Positions 28,270 through 37,219 of a stretch of 64,000 nt of DNA are shown piece by piece. Position 1 is the stretch's first letter. Each line of letters begins with the position of its first letter. A model generated the notes under the pieces. It saw only the letters and a program-made list of their open reading frames with translations, made no database searches and was not told the origin of the DNA. The translations under genes were made by a program, and so were the position numbers. Source of the stretch: Acidovorax radicis N35 (GTDB lineage: Bacteria; Pseudomonadota; Gammaproteobacteria; Burkholderiales; Burkholderiaceae_C); assembly GCF_000204195.1 (NCBI RefSeq), contig NZ_AFBG01000019.1, positions 496,001 through 560,000 of the forward strand. The letters are read 5' to 3'.

Positions 28270-29307
28270 ATGAAACTGCGCACCTTCCTCACTTCCGCCG
28301 TGGCTGCTGCCGCAGCGCTGGCCTTCACCGCACCCGCCGCCATGGCGCAAACCGCGTACAAGAGCGAATACCGCATGTCGCTGGTGCTGGGCCCTGCGTT
28401 CCCCTGGGGCAAGGGCGGCGAGCTGTGGGCCAACAAGGTCCGCGAGCGCACCAGCGGCCGCATCAACATCAAGCTGTACCCCGGCGTCTCGCTGATCCAG
28501 GGCGACCAGACGCGCGAATTTTCAGCGCTGCGCCAGGGCGTGATCGACATGGCCGTGGGCTCCACCATCAACTGGTCGCCCCAGGTCAAGCAGCTCAACC
28601 TGTTCTCCCTGCCCTTCCTGTTCCCCGACTACGCCGCTGTGGACGCGGTGACGCAGGGCGACGTGGGCAAGAGCATCTTTGCCACGCTCGACAAGGCGGG
28701 TGTGGTGCCATTGGCCTGGGGTGAAAACGGCTACCGCGAAATCTCCAACTCCAAGAAGGCGATCAAGACCCCCGAAGACCTGAAGGGCCTGAAGATCCGC
28801 GTGGTGGGCTCGCCCCTGTTCCTGGACACCTTCACCGCGCTGGGCGCCAACCCCACGCAGATGAGCTGGGCCGATGCACAGCCCGCATTTGCCAGCGGCG
28901 CCGTGGACGGACAGGAAAACCCGTTGTCGATCTTCACCGCCGCCAAGCTGCACAGCGTGGCGCAAAAACACATCACGCTGTGGGGCTACGTGAATGACCC
29001 GCTGATCTTTGTCGTCAACAAGGACATCTGGGCATCCTGGACCCCCGCTGACCGCGAGATCGTCAAGCAGGCTGCCATCGACGCCGGCAAGGAAGAAATC
29101 GCCCTCGCGCGCAAAGGCGTGATCGAGGCCGACAAGCCGCTGCTCAAGGACATCGGCGCTTTGGGCGTGACGGTGACCCAGCTGAGCCCTGCCGAGCGCG
29201 CCGCTTTTGTGAAGGCCACACGCCCCGTGTACGACAAGTGGAAGGGCCAGATCGGCGCTGACCTCGTGACCTCGGCCGAGAAGGCGATTGCGGCGCGCAA
29301 GCAGTAA
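28270..29307 (+). CDS. dctP: TRAP transporter substrate-binding protein (DctP)
   Basis: A 345-residue periplasmic protein with a signal peptide (MKLRTFLTSAVAAAAALAFTAPAAMAQT). DctP motifs: a stretch GGELWANKVRERTSGRINIKLYPG, then ENGYREISNSKKAIKTPEDLKGLKIRV with the substrate-carboxylate-binding arginine in LKGLKIRVVGSP, and DGQENPLS. A carboxylate substrate (C4-dicarboxylate or another organic acid) is expected for the family. A strong AAGGAG site precedes the ATG. A terminator follows. Confidence 0.93.
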   Translation: MKLRTFLTSAVAAAAALAFTAPAAMAQTAYKSEYRMSLVLGPAFPWGKGGELWANKVRERTSGRINIKLYPGVSLIQGDQTREFSALRQGVIDMAVGSTINWSPQVKQLNLFSLPFLFPDYAAVDAVTQGDVGKSIFATLDKAGVVPLAWGENGYREISNSKKAIKTPEDLKGLKIRVVGSPLFLDTFTALGANPTQMSWADAQPAFASGAVDGQENPLSIFTAAKLHSVAQKHITLWGYVNDPLIFVVNKDIWASWTPADREIVKQAAIDAGKEEIALARKGVIEADKPLLKDIGALGVTVTQLSPAERAAFVKATRPVYDKWKGQIGADLVTSAEKAIAARKQ

Positions 29308-29333
29308 ACCCAACGCTGGTTCGACAAAGCCCC

Positions 29334-29361
29334 AAAAAGCCCCGCTGCGGCGGGGCTTTTT
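29334..29361 (+). terminator. Rho-independent terminator of the TRAP operon
   Basis: AAAAAGCCCCGC / GCGGGGCTTTTT stem with loop TGCG followed by T's; symmetrical, so it can also stop transcription from the right. Confidence 0.88.
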
Positions 29362-29403
29362 CATGTGCGTTGGACGATAGCCTGGCTCAAGCCAATTGCT
29401 TCA

Positions 29404-29450
29404 CTATTGATAGCATTTAGCGCTTATCAGAAAAGCGCCAGAGGCACTTT
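29404..29450. repeat. Small palindromic repeat (AGCGCTTAT family), copy 3
   Basis: TAGCATTTAGCGCTTATCAG followed by AAAAGCGCCAGAGGCACTTT. The stem is imperfect; it lies just beyond the stop of the MazG-like gene. Confidence 0.65.
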
Positions 29451-29454
29451 ACCC

Positions 29455-29811
29455 TCAAATTTCACGACTGTCCAAGGCTGGATCCACAACGCGCGGCGCC
29501 GGGTGCTTGACGGCATTCTTGCGCAGCTTGTTCTCCACCGCCTGCGCCAGGTCCACGCCCGCGTGGTCGGCGATCTGCAGCAGGTACAGCAGCACATCGG
29601 CCACCTCGTCGGCAATGGGTTCTGTGAACGCCGGGTCATTGCGCGCCGCCAGCGACTGCTCTGGTGTCATCCACTGGAAGATTTCGGCCAGCTCTGCCGC
29701 CTCCACCATGAGCGCCATCGACAGGTTCTTGGGCGTGTGGAACGGCTCCCAATGCCGCTCTGCCGCAAAAGCACGCAGCCGCGCCTGCAAGGCATCTACA
29801 TCCAGCGACAT
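29455..29811 (-). CDS. MazG-like nucleotide pyrophosphohydrolase
   Basis: A 118-residue all-alpha NTP pyrophosphatase. HTPKNLSMALMVEAAELAEIFQW followed by EVADVLLYLLQIAD gives the E-E-x-x-D metal-binding pattern of the MazG/dCTPase (RS21-C6-like) family. It probably removes pyrophosphate from non-canonical or excess dNTPs. Two small palindromic repeats flank the gene. The length is normal for the family. Confidence 0.85.
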   Translation of the reverse strand: MSLDVDALQARLRAFAAERHWEPFHTPKNLSMALMVEAAELAEIFQWMTPEQSLAARNDPAFTEPIADEVADVLLYLLQIADHAGVDLAQAVENKLRKNAVKHPAPRVVDPALDSREI

Positions 29812-29822
29812 CGCGATTACTC

Positions 29823-29871
29823 CTGATTTAATAGCTACCTGCGCTTATCCATCAAGCGCTAACGGCCATTT
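29823..29871. repeat. Small palindromic repeat (AGCGCTTAT family), copy 4
   Basis: CTGATTTAATAGCTACCTGCGCTTATCC then ATCAAGCGCTAACGGCCATTT (written in two parts). It lies between the MazG-like and hydroxyacid dehydrogenase genes and is the closest relative of the copy embedded in the biotin carboxylase gene. Confidence 0.7.
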
Positions 29872-29882
29872 AGACTCAGATT

Positions 29883-30815
29883 CTAGAGAGGTGAGACCGG
29901 CGCCTCGCCCGCAAAGTGCCGGCGCGCGTTCTCCACAAACCTGTCCACCGACGCCTGCACGGCTTCGGGCGACCAGCCGGCCACGTGCGGGGTGAGCACC
30001 ACGGTGTCCAGCGCCACCAGTTCGGCCGGAGGCGCGGGCTCGCTCTCATACACATCCAGGCCCGCACCGGCGATGCGTCCGTCCTTCAGCGCCAACGCCA
30101 GCGCCTGGGTGTCGATCACGCTGCCGCGCGCGATATTGACCACATAGCCACGCGGGCCGAGGGCGTTGAGCACCTGGGCGTTGACCAGGTGCCGCGTGTC
30201 CCCTCCACCCGGCGTGGCCACCACCAGAAAATCCGCCCAGGCCGCCAGCGCCGTCACATCGGCAAAGTAGGTGTACGGCACATCAGTGCGCGGGCTGCGG
30301 TTGTGGTAACCCACCTCCACCTCAAAGCCCAGCGCGCGCTGCGCGATCTTCTTGCCAATGGTGCCCAGGCCGATGACGCCAAGGCGTTTGTGCGACACGT
30401 TGGGCGGCAGCGGGAGCGCCGTGCGCCACACACCCTCGCGCGTGAGTTGGTCGAGCTTGGGGATGCCACGCACCGCAGCAATCAGCAGCCCCCAGGCGTG
30501 GTCGGCCACGCAGTCGTCGTTGGTGCCCGCACCGTTGGCCACCACGATGCCGCGCGCCTTGGCATGCTGCACGGCAATGTTCTCGTAACCCGCGCCCAGC
30601 GCGCAGATCAGTGACAACCGGGGCAGCGCGTCGATCTGCGCCACGCTCAAGCCCGTGGAGCCAATGGTCAGCACCGCCGTGATGCGTTCGCCGTGTGTGG
30701 CAATGGCCGCTGCGGCCTGAGGGGCATCGGGTGTGTAGATCAGATCGAACGACTGGGACAGCTGGGCGCAGTGTTCTTCGGAGAGGAACATGAGGGCGAG
30801 CAGGACAGGTTTCAT
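29883..30815 (-). CDS. D-2-hydroxyacid dehydrogenase (glyoxylate/hydroxypyruvate reductase-like)
   Basis: A 310-residue NAD(P)-dependent reductase. The NAD motif GVIGLGTIGKKIAQRA lies at about residues 145-160, the substrate arginine in NIARGSVIDT at about 230, and the catalytic Glu/His in the region AGAGLDVYESEP and VLTPHVAGWS. It belongs to the GhrB-like branch that reduces glyoxylate, hydroxypyruvate or other 2-oxoacids. The start ATG 30815 is preceded by a GGAGG-like sequence (CCCTCCCATG on the minus strand reads poorly, so the start is moderately certain). Confidence 0.87.
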   Translation of the reverse strand: MKPVLLALMFLSEEHCAQLSQSFDLIYTPDAPQAAAAIATHGERITAVLTIGSTGLSVAQIDALPRLSLICALGAGYENIAVQHAKARGIVVANGAGTNDDCVADHAWGLLIAAVRGIPKLDQLTREGVWRTALPLPPNVSHKRLGVIGLGTIGKKIAQRALGFEVEVGYHNRSPRTDVPYTYFADVTALAAWADFLVVATPGGGDTRHLVNAQVLNALGPRGYVVNIARGSVIDTQALALALKDGRIAGAGLDVYESEPAPPAELVALDTVVLTPHVAGWSPEAVQASVDRFVENARRHFAGEAPVSPL

Positions 30816-30879
30816 GGGAGGGATGAGAAGGTCAAATTGAAAGAGCGAATGCAGTGAGGAACGAAATCTCAGTCCCCCC

Positions 30880-31012
30880 AAAGTGTCCCTGAGTGACGCC
30901 GTAAAACTGGCGCGGCGCTATGGCGAGGACGGCCAGCAAGGGCCGCCCCGCAGCAAAGGCCGTCGTCCCCCTCAGGGGGAAGGCGTCGAAGGCGACTCAG
31001 GGGGAGCCACAT
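30880..31012. repeat. CCCCCTGAG-family repeat forming the 3' end of the ABC exporter gene
   Basis: The stretch contains CCCCCTCAGGGGGAAGGCGT and GACTCAGGGGGAGCC, typical of this repeat family (relatives at 1718-1945, 35440-35530 and 39177-39325). The stop codon (30972-30974) and last dozen codons of the Atm1-type gene lie inside it. Confidence 0.6.
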
Positions 31013-32870
31013 CCAGGGGAGCTTCTTGTTGCAATGCCCACATGCTGGCATAGCGCCCGCGCTGGGCCAGCAACTGGGCGTGCGTACCGCGCTCGATGAT
31101 GCGGCCAGCATCCATGACCAAGATTTCATGCGCGTCCACCACGGTGGACAGGCGGTGCGCGATCACCAGCGTGGTCTTGTTCTGCGCCACGCTCTGCAGC
31201 TCGGCCTGGATGGCGCGTTCGTTGGCCGAGTCGAGCGCCGAGGTCGCCTCGTCAAAGATCAGGATGGGCGGGTTCTTGAGCAAGGTGCGCGCGATGGCCA
31301 CGCGCTGCTTTTCGCCCCCCGACAGCTTGAGCCCGCGCTCGCCCACCATGGTGCCGTAGCCCTTGGGTGTGCTGGCAATGAAGTCGTGGATGCGGGCTGA
31401 CTTCGCGGCGGCCTCCACCTCGGCCTGGCTGGCACCAGGGCGGCCATAGGCGATGTTGTAGGCCACGGTGTCATTGAACAGCACCGTGTCTTGCGGCACG
31501 ATGCCGATGGCCTGGCGCACGCTCGACTGTGTCACGCCACGGATCTCCTGCCCCGCAATGGTGATGCGGCCCTGCTGGATGTCGTAGAAGCGGAACAGCA
31601 GCCGCGCCAGCGTGGACTTGCCCGAGCCCGAGGGCCCGACCACGGCCACCGTCTTGCCCGCCGGGATCTCGAAGCTGATGCCTTGCAGGATGGGGCGGCC
31701 GCTGCGGAGGTCGCCGCCCTTGCGCACATCGTAGGCAAAGTGCACGTCCTCGAAGCGCACGGTGGGCTGGTCGAGCCCGGCCAGGGGCAAGGCCCCAGGC
31801 GCATCGGCCACCTCGCGCTCCTTGTCCATGAGCGTGAACATCTTGTCCAGGTCGGTCAGACTCTGCTTGATCTCGCGGTAGATCACGCCCAGGAAGTTGA
31901 GCGGGATATACAGCTGGATCATGAAGGCGTTGACCATGACGAGGTCGCCCAGCGTCATGCGGCCATCGACCACGCCCTGCGTGGCACGCCAGAGCATGGC
32001 CACCAGCCCGGCAGCAATGATGAGCTGCTGCCCCGTGTTGAGCAGGGACAGCGTGGTCTGGCTCTTAAGCCGCGCGCGGCGCAGGCGCTCCAGGCTTTCG
32101 TCGTAGCGGCGGGCCTCAAAGCCTTCGTTGTTGAAATACTTGACCGTTTCGTAGTTGAGCAGCGAATCCACGGCCTTGGAGTGCGCGGCCGAGTCGAATT
32201 CGTTGGCCTCGCGGCGGAACTGCGTGCGCCACTCGGTCACCAGCACCGTGAAGGTGATGTACAGCGCCAGCGCCGCCAGCGTGATCCACGCAAACCAGGC
32301 GTCGAACTTGATGGCCAGCACCGACAGCACCAGCACCACCTCGACCAGCGTGGCCACCACATTGAACAGCGTGAACGAGATCAGCGACTCGATGCCCCGC
32401 ACGCCGCGCTCGATGTCGCGGGTCATGCCGCCGGTCTGCCGCTCCAGGTGAAACCGCAGGCTCAGGGCATGCAGGTGCTCAAAGGTCTGCAGCGCAATCG
32501 AGCGCGCCGCGCCCTGCGTGGCCTTGGCGAACACCAGTTCGCGCAGCTCGGTAAAAAACGAGGTGGACAGCCGCAGGCCGCCATAGGCCACCAGCAACCC
32601 CACCGGCACCACCAGCAGCGCAGCGGGATCGCCGGGCTTGAAGCTCATGGCATCCACCAGCGTCTTGAGCAGGATGGGCACACCCACATTGGCGAACTTG
32701 GCGCCGATCATGAACACGATGGCAGCAATCACGCGCCACTTGTATTGCCACAGGTAGGGCAAAAGCCGGTGCAGGGTGGCCCAGTCGGACGGGACCGGCG
32801 CAGGGCTGGCGGCCGTGCCACTGGCGGTGGCACTGGGAGCGGTGGGGGCAGTTTCGCCGTGGTGGCGCAT
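30972..32870 (-). CDS. Atm1-type ABC exporter (fused membrane and ATPase domains)
   Basis: A 632-residue half-transporter. A polar N-terminus of ~30 residues precedes six membrane helices (about 40-330) and an ABC ATPase (about 375-610) with Walker [12 protein letters not shown], signature LSGGEKQRVAIARTLL, Walker B ILIFDEATSALD and H-loop VIAHRLST. Features such as GGMTRDIERGVRGIESLISF and the NYETVKYFNNE stretch mark the Atm1/HMT1 branch, which exports glutathione conjugates or persulfides and supports Fe-S or heavy-metal homeostasis. ATG 32870 is preferred over a TTG three codons upstream. The last residues (PPESPSTPSP) come from a repeat element. Confidence 0.9.
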   Translation of the reverse strand: MRHHGETAPTAPSATASGTAASPAPVPSDWATLHRLLPYLWQYKWRVIAAIVFMIGAKFANVGVPILLKTLVDAMSFKPGDPAALLVVPVGLLVAYGGLRLSTSFFTELRELVFAKATQGAARSIALQTFEHLHALSLRFHLERQTGGMTRDIERGVRGIESLISFTLFNVVATLVEVVLVLSVLAIKFDAWFAWITLAALALYITFTVLVTEWRTQFRREANEFDSAAHSKAVDSLLNYETVKYFNNEGFEARRYDESLERLRRARLKSQTTLSLLNTGQQLIIAAGLVAMLWRATQGVVDGRMTLGDLVMVNAFMIQLYIPLNFLGVIYREIKQSLTDLDKMFTLMDKEREVADAPGALPLAGLDQPTVRFEDVHFAYDVRKGGDLRSGRPILQGISFEIPAGKTVAVVGPSGSGKSTLARLLFRFYDIQQGRITIAGQEIRGVTQSSVRQAIGIVPQDTVLFNDTVAYNIAYGRPGASQAEVEAAAKSARIHDFIASTPKGYGTMVGERGLKLSGGEKQRVAIARTLLKNPPILIFDEATSALDSANERAIQAELQSVAQNKTTLVIAHRLSTVVDAHEILVMDAGRIIERGTHAQLLAQRGRYASMWALQQEAPLDVAPPESPSTPSP

Positions 32871-32998
32871 GGGGGACAATTCCGGTTGTTGTTTTTACCG
32901 ACCCGGCTGATGCCCAGGTGGTTTTTGCAGGGCGCAAGCCCCTTGCGAAACCACCGGTTTCCCCAAGGATTGGCTCAGCCCCAACCGAGATTGTGCCC

Positions 32999-33427
32999 AT
33001 GTCCGCCGTTTTCAGCCCGCCACCCGCCGCATTACCCACCGACAAGGAGCTGGTGCTCAAGGTCATCCCCATGCCCGCCGACACCAATGGCAATGGCGAC
33101 ATCTTTGGCGGCTGGGTGATGGCGCAGGTGGACTTGGCGGGCTCGGTACTGCCCGCGCGCTACATCCAGGGCCGCATGGCCACGGTGGCGGTCAACGAAT
33201 TCATCTTCAAGCAGCCCGTGCGCGTGGGCGACATCCTGTCGTTCTTCTCATCCATCACACGGGTGGGCAATACCTCGGTCACCGTGGAGGTGGAGGTATA
33301 TGCCGAACGGTTTACCGACCAGGGCCGGTATGTGAAGGTGACCGAGGCCCGATTGACGTATGTGGCCATCGACGACCATGGGCGCCCCCGCCCAGTCCCC
33401 AAACACACGCCAAACCCATCCTCTTGA
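32999..33427 (+). CDS. YciA-type acyl-CoA thioesterase
   Basis: A 142-residue hotdog-fold protein. NGNGDIFGGWVMAQVDLAG carries the conserved catalytic aspartate of YciA-like thioesterases, followed by TVAVNEFIFKQPVRVGD. Such enzymes hydrolyse a broad range of acyl-CoAs. The start ATG 32999 matches the usual N-terminus; the divergent ABC exporter gene starts 128 bases away. Confidence 0.88.
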   Translation: MSAVFSPPPAALPTDKELVLKVIPMPADTNGNGDIFGGWVMAQVDLAGSVLPARYIQGRMATVAVNEFIFKQPVRVGDILSFFSSITRVGNTSVTVEVEVYAERFTDQGRYVKVTEARLTYVAIDDHGRPRPVPKHTPNPSS

Positions 33428-33463
33428 AAGCCGGGCGGCGCTCGTTCGCCCATTGAACGGCTC

Positions 33464-34429
33464 TCAGGGGCCAAGGCCCACGAGCCGCATCAGCGTGTCG
33501 CGCGCCACCTGCTGGCGCGCGGCCGGCGACAGCTGGACCAGAAACCCCTGCACGCTGGCGTACTTCATGTCGTCGCTCGACGCAGAGCGGTGGCTGGCAT
33601 CGGTGCCCACCAGAAAGCGCCCGGGTTTCTGCTCGATGAGCTCAAGCCACTCGGGCCAGACCCGTACCCCGTCGCGCAGGATGGTGTAGTCCGGCGAGCG
33701 GGGATGGTGCGGCCAGGTGCGCGCACTCAGCTCATAGTAAAGATTGGGGTGCTGCTCCAGCATGCGCCGCGCCAGGAACAGCGGCGTGTACCCGCCGTGC
33801 GCCCAGATCACCGAGACATCGGGGAAACGCTGCAGCAGTTGCGAAAGCTCTGCCATGCGCGTGTTTTCCACATGCACCATCACCGGCACCTTGTGCTTGC
33901 GGGCCAGTTCCAGGATGCCGGTCATCATCGGGCCGGTCACGCCGAAGTCCGTCTCGGCGAAACCGGCGGATGGGAAATGCGCCACCGAGATCTCGCCAAT
34001 GCCTTTGTAAAGTCCGGTCGCGAGCATGGCGTCCAGCTGTTTCAGCAGCTCGTCGCTGTGCTGCTCCCAGTGTGGGCGGTACGCCGTGCGTTCGGGCGAT
34101 ATCGACGCAAACGGGATCAACACGCCGGGGTGCTGGCGCGCGGCCTCGGCCACCGATTCATTGCTGCTGCGCCCGCCCCAGAACACCACCGCATGGCTGG
34201 CCCCCCAGCGTGCCATCAACTCCAGTTGCATCGGCAGGCTGTTGAGGTGCACATGGGCATCCACAAACGGGGTGAGGGGGCTTGCTGCGGGGGGTGCGGG
34301 CACGGGGGTCTGTGCCGCGTCGCGCTGCACAGGCTGCCGGGTGCGCCGCACCGGCTCAGAGGACTCAGCCTGCGGCCAGGCGCCCTGCGAAGCCAGGAGG
34401 AGGCACGCGGCAAGGAGGACTCGCGTCAT
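33464..34429 (-). CDS. Exported amidohydrolase-2 family protein
   Basis: A 321-residue TIM-barrel metal hydrolase with a signal peptide (MTRVLLAACLLLASQGAWPQA) and a Pro/Gln/Arg-rich linker to about residue 52. Metal motifs: FVDAHVHLNSLP, KVPVMVHVENT, VIWAHGGY and LVGTDASHR, in the order expected for Amidohydro_2. The substrate is unknown; exported members are unusual, as most family members are cytoplasmic decarboxylases or lactonases. Confidence 0.82.
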   Translation of the reverse strand: MTRVLLAACLLLASQGAWPQAESSEPVRRTRQPVQRDAAQTPVPAPPAASPLTPFVDAHVHLNSLPMQLELMARWGASHAVVFWGGRSSNESVAEAARQHPGVLIPFASISPERTAYRPHWEQHSDELLKQLDAMLATGLYKGIGEISVAHFPSAGFAETDFGVTGPMMTGILELARKHKVPVMVHVENTRMAELSQLLQRFPDVSVIWAHGGYTPLFLARRMLEQHPNLYYELSARTWPHHPRSPDYTILRDGVRVWPEWLELIEQKPGRFLVGTDASHRSASSDDMKYASVQGFLVQLSPAARQQVARDTLMRLVGLGP

Positions 34430-34662
34430 GGTGGCAATGGCGCGCGGGGGCGCGTGTGGAAGTGGAGAAGGGCTGCGGAAATTCTACAAAGATGTTTCCG
34501 TGCCGGACCAGGTCCAGTCCTCATGCCGGCGCCGTCCACCCTCGCACCACATAGCCCATCCCTTTTTCCACCGACGCAGACGGCAACAGGCACCCGGGCC
34601 ACCCGCCAAACCGGGCCGCCGCAGGTGCCTGCGAATTTGTCGATTTGTGGAGGCAGCGCCGA

Positions 34663-35226
34663 TCAGGCGGCCATGGCTGCAGGCTCTGCCCGCAGCGGCG
34701 CCGAGGACGTGCGCTGCGCGCCAGACAAGGACACACCATTGGCAAAGCCGGCTTCGATCTCACCCGCCAGCTGGCCGCCCTCTTCCACCACCAGCTTGCC
34801 GTAGCGGATCTTGCCGTTGACCTTGCCGGTACTGTAGATCACCAGCTTCTGGCGCACGGTGAGCGTGCCGTTGAACTCGCCGTGGATCTCTGCAATGTCG
34901 ATCTCGGCCGAGCCCTTGAAGGCACCATGCTCCGAGATCTGGATCACGCGCGAATCCATGGTGGCTTCGACCGTGCCTTCGACCACGAGGGTGTCGCAAT
35001 CGGTAATTTCCACGCCTTTGAGCTTGATGTTCGGGCCCACCGTGAGCTTGCTGCCCGAGCTGTCGCTGCTGCTGGCGGCCTTGGGGACTGCCGGGCTGGC
35101 CACCGGCTGTGCAGCCGCAGAACTGCTCGCTGCCGAGCCCCCCAATACGGAGCCTGAAGTGGTGCTGCTACGGGGTTGGAACGACTCGGGTTCACGCTTG
35201 CCAAAGAAGGGGTTTTGCACGGCCAT
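34663..35226 (-). CDS. Bactofilin (polymer-forming cytoskeletal protein)
   Basis: A 187-residue protein with a disordered Ser/Ala/Pro-rich N-terminus (to about residue 60), a central right-handed beta-helix bactofilin domain (VGPNIKLKGVEITDCDTLVVEGTVEA..., GAFKGSAEIDIAEIHGEFNGTLTV, with repeating Gly/hydrophobic spacing) and an Ala-rich tail. Bactofilins polymerise without nucleotide at the membrane and organise cell-wall or polar proteins. A good AAGGAGATCT site precedes ATG 35226. It appears monocistronic. Confidence 0.9.
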   Translation of the reverse strand: MAVQNPFFGKREPESFQPRSSTTSGSVLGGSAASSSAAAQPVASPAVPKAASSSDSSGSKLTVGPNIKLKGVEITDCDTLVVEGTVEATMDSRVIQISEHGAFKGSAEIDIAEIHGEFNGTLTVRQKLVIYSTGKVNGKIRYGKLVVEEGGQLAGEIEAGFANGVSLSGAQRTSSAPLRAEPAAMAA

Positions 35227-35531
35227 CAGATCTCCTTGAAAAGAGAGTCATCGTAGGTACCGCGCCCCGTGAAAGATGCCTTCGTTACGCAAGAACGGTA
35301 ACCAAACGGTTCGCTCGTAGCATGCGCTTGCAAGGCTTGCGGGATCACACATCCAGCGTGTGCCACAGCCCGGCGCCGAACTTGCCCGGCATGGTGGGGC
35401 GAAATCGGGCACGACGCAGGCAACTGGCGCTCCCCAAGGCCAGGGCCACCGTGGAACTGGATTGGCCAAGCCACCGCTGCTGGCGTCACCCTTGCTGGAA
35501 GGCGCCGCAGGCGGCCCGGGGGACAGTTGGG
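35227..35531. repeat. Gene-free stretch with a degenerate intergenic repeat
   Basis: The left half (35227-35400) contains the bactofilin leader and no recognisable feature. The right half (about 35440-35530) includes CACCGTGGAACTGG and GGCCAAGCCACCGC and ends in GGCGGCCCGGGGGAC; it matches the inverse of the repeat after cysK (CCAGTTCCACGGGTGC at about 1855). No coding potential is convincing. Confidence 0.5.
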
Positions 35532-36020
35532 CTAGGACACTATATAAGCCGCAGCCCCCGCCGACATGATCTGCCCATCCGGCCCCAGAAACTCCATGCG
35601 CGTGGTTGCCACGCGCGAGCCCAGGCGCAGCACCTGCGCGCGCAGCTCGAAATGGCTGCCGATACCGGGGCGCAGGTAGTCGATGCGCAGGTCGATGGTG
35701 CCCAGCTTGGCAAAACGGTGCAGGCGCTGCTCGGGGGCTTCGTCCAGGTGTTTGGCGCCAATGGCGGCCATCACCGCCAGACCGCCCATGGCGTCGAGCC
35801 CGGCGCTGATCACGCCTCCGTGAATACGGTTGTAGGCGTAGTGGCCCACTAGGTCCGGCTTCATGTCGATGCGGCCCACCACGCCATCGGCTGCCAGCGA
35901 GGTGATCTTGAGGCCCAGCACCTGGTTGAACACAATCTTTTCTTCAAAAATGGACTTGAGCCCGGCGATGAACTCAGGCTCAAAGGCTTGTGGGGGTGGG
36001 GTGGCGATGGACTTGCTCAT
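35532..36020 (-). CDS. PaaI-family hotdog thioesterase
   Basis: A 162-residue hotdog protein. The family core RIHGGVISAGLDAMGGLAVMAAI corresponds to the HGG helix region of PaaI-like thioesterases, followed by TIDLRIDYLRPG. It probably hydrolyses acyl- or aryl-CoA. ATG 36020 follows CAGGAGACCC, a good ribosome-binding site, and is preferred to ATG 36038. Confidence 0.85.
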   Translation of the reverse strand: MSKSIATPPPQAFEPEFIAGLKSIFEEKIVFNQVLGLKITSLAADGVVGRIDMKPDLVGHYAYNRIHGGVISAGLDAMGGLAVMAAIGAKHLDEAPEQRLHRFAKLGTIDLRIDYLRPGIGSHFELRAQVLRLGSRVATTRMEFLGPDGQIMSAGAAAYIVS

Positions 36021-36077
36021 GGGTCTCCTGGGGGTCAATACCGGATGGTGCGTGCAATCGAAACCATCCAGTTACTC

Positions 36078-36128
36078 CTGATTTTGTAGCTGTGTACGCT
36101 TATTAGATAAGCGCCAGCGGCCATTTTT
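36078..36128. repeat. Small palindromic repeat (AGCGCTTAT family), copy 5
   Basis: CTGATTTTGTAGCTGTGTACG, CTTATTAGATAAGCG and CCAGCGGCCATTTTT. It sits just after the stop of the crotonase gene at 36131. Confidence 0.7.
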
Positions 36129-36130
36129 AT

Positions 36131-36928
36131 CTAAAACTTGCCATGGCGCCCTTGCCCCGAGGCAAAACGCGAGGCACCGCGCAGTGCTTCGGCCAGGCAT
36201 TCGCGGCCACCGGCCCATTCCTGCAGCAAGGCTTGCTGTAACGGCAGGCCTCCAGCGGCGAGCGCGCTGGCGCGGTCCGCGCGCAACGTGGCCTGCGGGA
36301 AGGCCGCGATTTCGCGGGCCAGCGCCAGGGCTGCATCCAGCGCCTGTCCTGCAGGCACCACCCGGTTGCACAGCCCCATGCGCAGGGCTTCTGCCGACTC
36401 CACCTTGCGCCCCGTCAGGATCAGGTCCAGCGCGTGCGACAGCCCAATGAGGCGTGGCAAGCGCACCGTGCCGCCGTCGATCAGCGGCACACCAAACCTG
36501 CGGCAGAACACGCCCATGTAGGCATCCTCCGCCATCACGCGCAGGTCGCACCACAGCGCCAACTCCATGCCGCCGGCCACGGCAGCGCCCTCTATTGCGG
36601 CGATCACCGGCTTGGACAGATGCAGGCGGCTCGGTCCCATAGGCCCCGGCGGAAGGACCGCGTCGGGAGGGAAGTCGAGCGTCTCTGCCAGCGCCTCGGG
36701 CGCGACGCCGTCGGCCAGCAAGCGCGCGCCAGACTGCAGATCCCAGCCCGCACAAAAATGCCCGCCAGCGCCCTGGAACACCGCCACATCGGCACTTTCA
36801 TCGTGCTCAAAAGCCACGAAGGCCGCATGCAGCGCGCGGGCGGTGTCGGCATCCACCGCGTTGCGCACATCAGGCCGGCGCAATGTCACCAGCGTGACAC
36901 CGCCTTGCGTTTCAACCTCTACGGACAT
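36131..36928 (-). CDS. Enoyl-CoA hydratase/isomerase family protein (crotonase)
   Basis: A 265-residue crotonase. FQGAGGHFCAGWDLQSG forms the CoA and oxyanion-hole region, and AAIEGAAVAGGMELALWCDLRVM the second. The usual FPE glutamate is replaced: the sequence reads FGVPLIDGGTVRLPRLIG, as in many crotonases of uncertain reaction, so hydratase activity is not assured. The start ATG 36928 follows CAGGAGAGCC. It is divergent from the liv operon and shares the region holding a TetR-type operator. Confidence 0.83.
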   Translation of the reverse strand: MSVEVETQGGVTLVTLRRPDVRNAVDADTARALHAAFVAFEHDESADVAVFQGAGGHFCAGWDLQSGARLLADGVAPEALAETLDFPPDAVLPPGPMGPSRLHLSKPVIAAIEGAAVAGGMELALWCDLRVMAEDAYMGVFCRRFGVPLIDGGTVRLPRLIGLSHALDLILTGRKVESAEALRMGLCNRVVPAGQALDAALALAREIAAFPQATLRADRASALAAGGLPLQQALLQEWAGGRECLAEALRGASRFASGQGRHGKF

Positions 36929-37095
36929 GCGGCTCTCCTGTGGCCCTGTGCTTAGAACCTGTTCCCCCACCCGACGTTACTCCTATTGCGCAGGGTGCAG
37001 CGCTGCGTCAATATCCGCCGCTACCCGCTCGCCCACCCCATCAGGGTTAGCCCCGAGTGCGGTATGCACAGCACGCGTGCACCATTATTTATGCA

Positions 37096-37117
37096 AAGCA
37101 ATCGCTTTGTAAAAATA
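37096..37117. promoter_or_regulatory. Predicted TetR-type operator upstream of livH
   Basis: AAGCAATCGCTTTG followed by TAAAAATA matches the operator in front of the TetR gene (61080-61101) at 20 of 22 positions. The core CAAAGC-N4-GCTTTG (37094-37109) is a perfect dyad. It lies 103 bases before the livH start and between two divergent acyl-CoA-related transcripts. Confidence 0.65.
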
Positions 37118-37219
37118 TTCTGCAGGACCTGCGCAAGCAACGATGCACCTGGCACATGCCCACAAGGCATACGCCCCGCTCTTACCCGCTTTGCGTATCA
37201 CTTATTCTGGAGAGCCAGT

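Noticed and set aside
31491..33119. 542-codon plus-strand frame opposite the Atm1-type gene
   Set aside because: Shadow of a conserved ABC exporter; no protein-like features.
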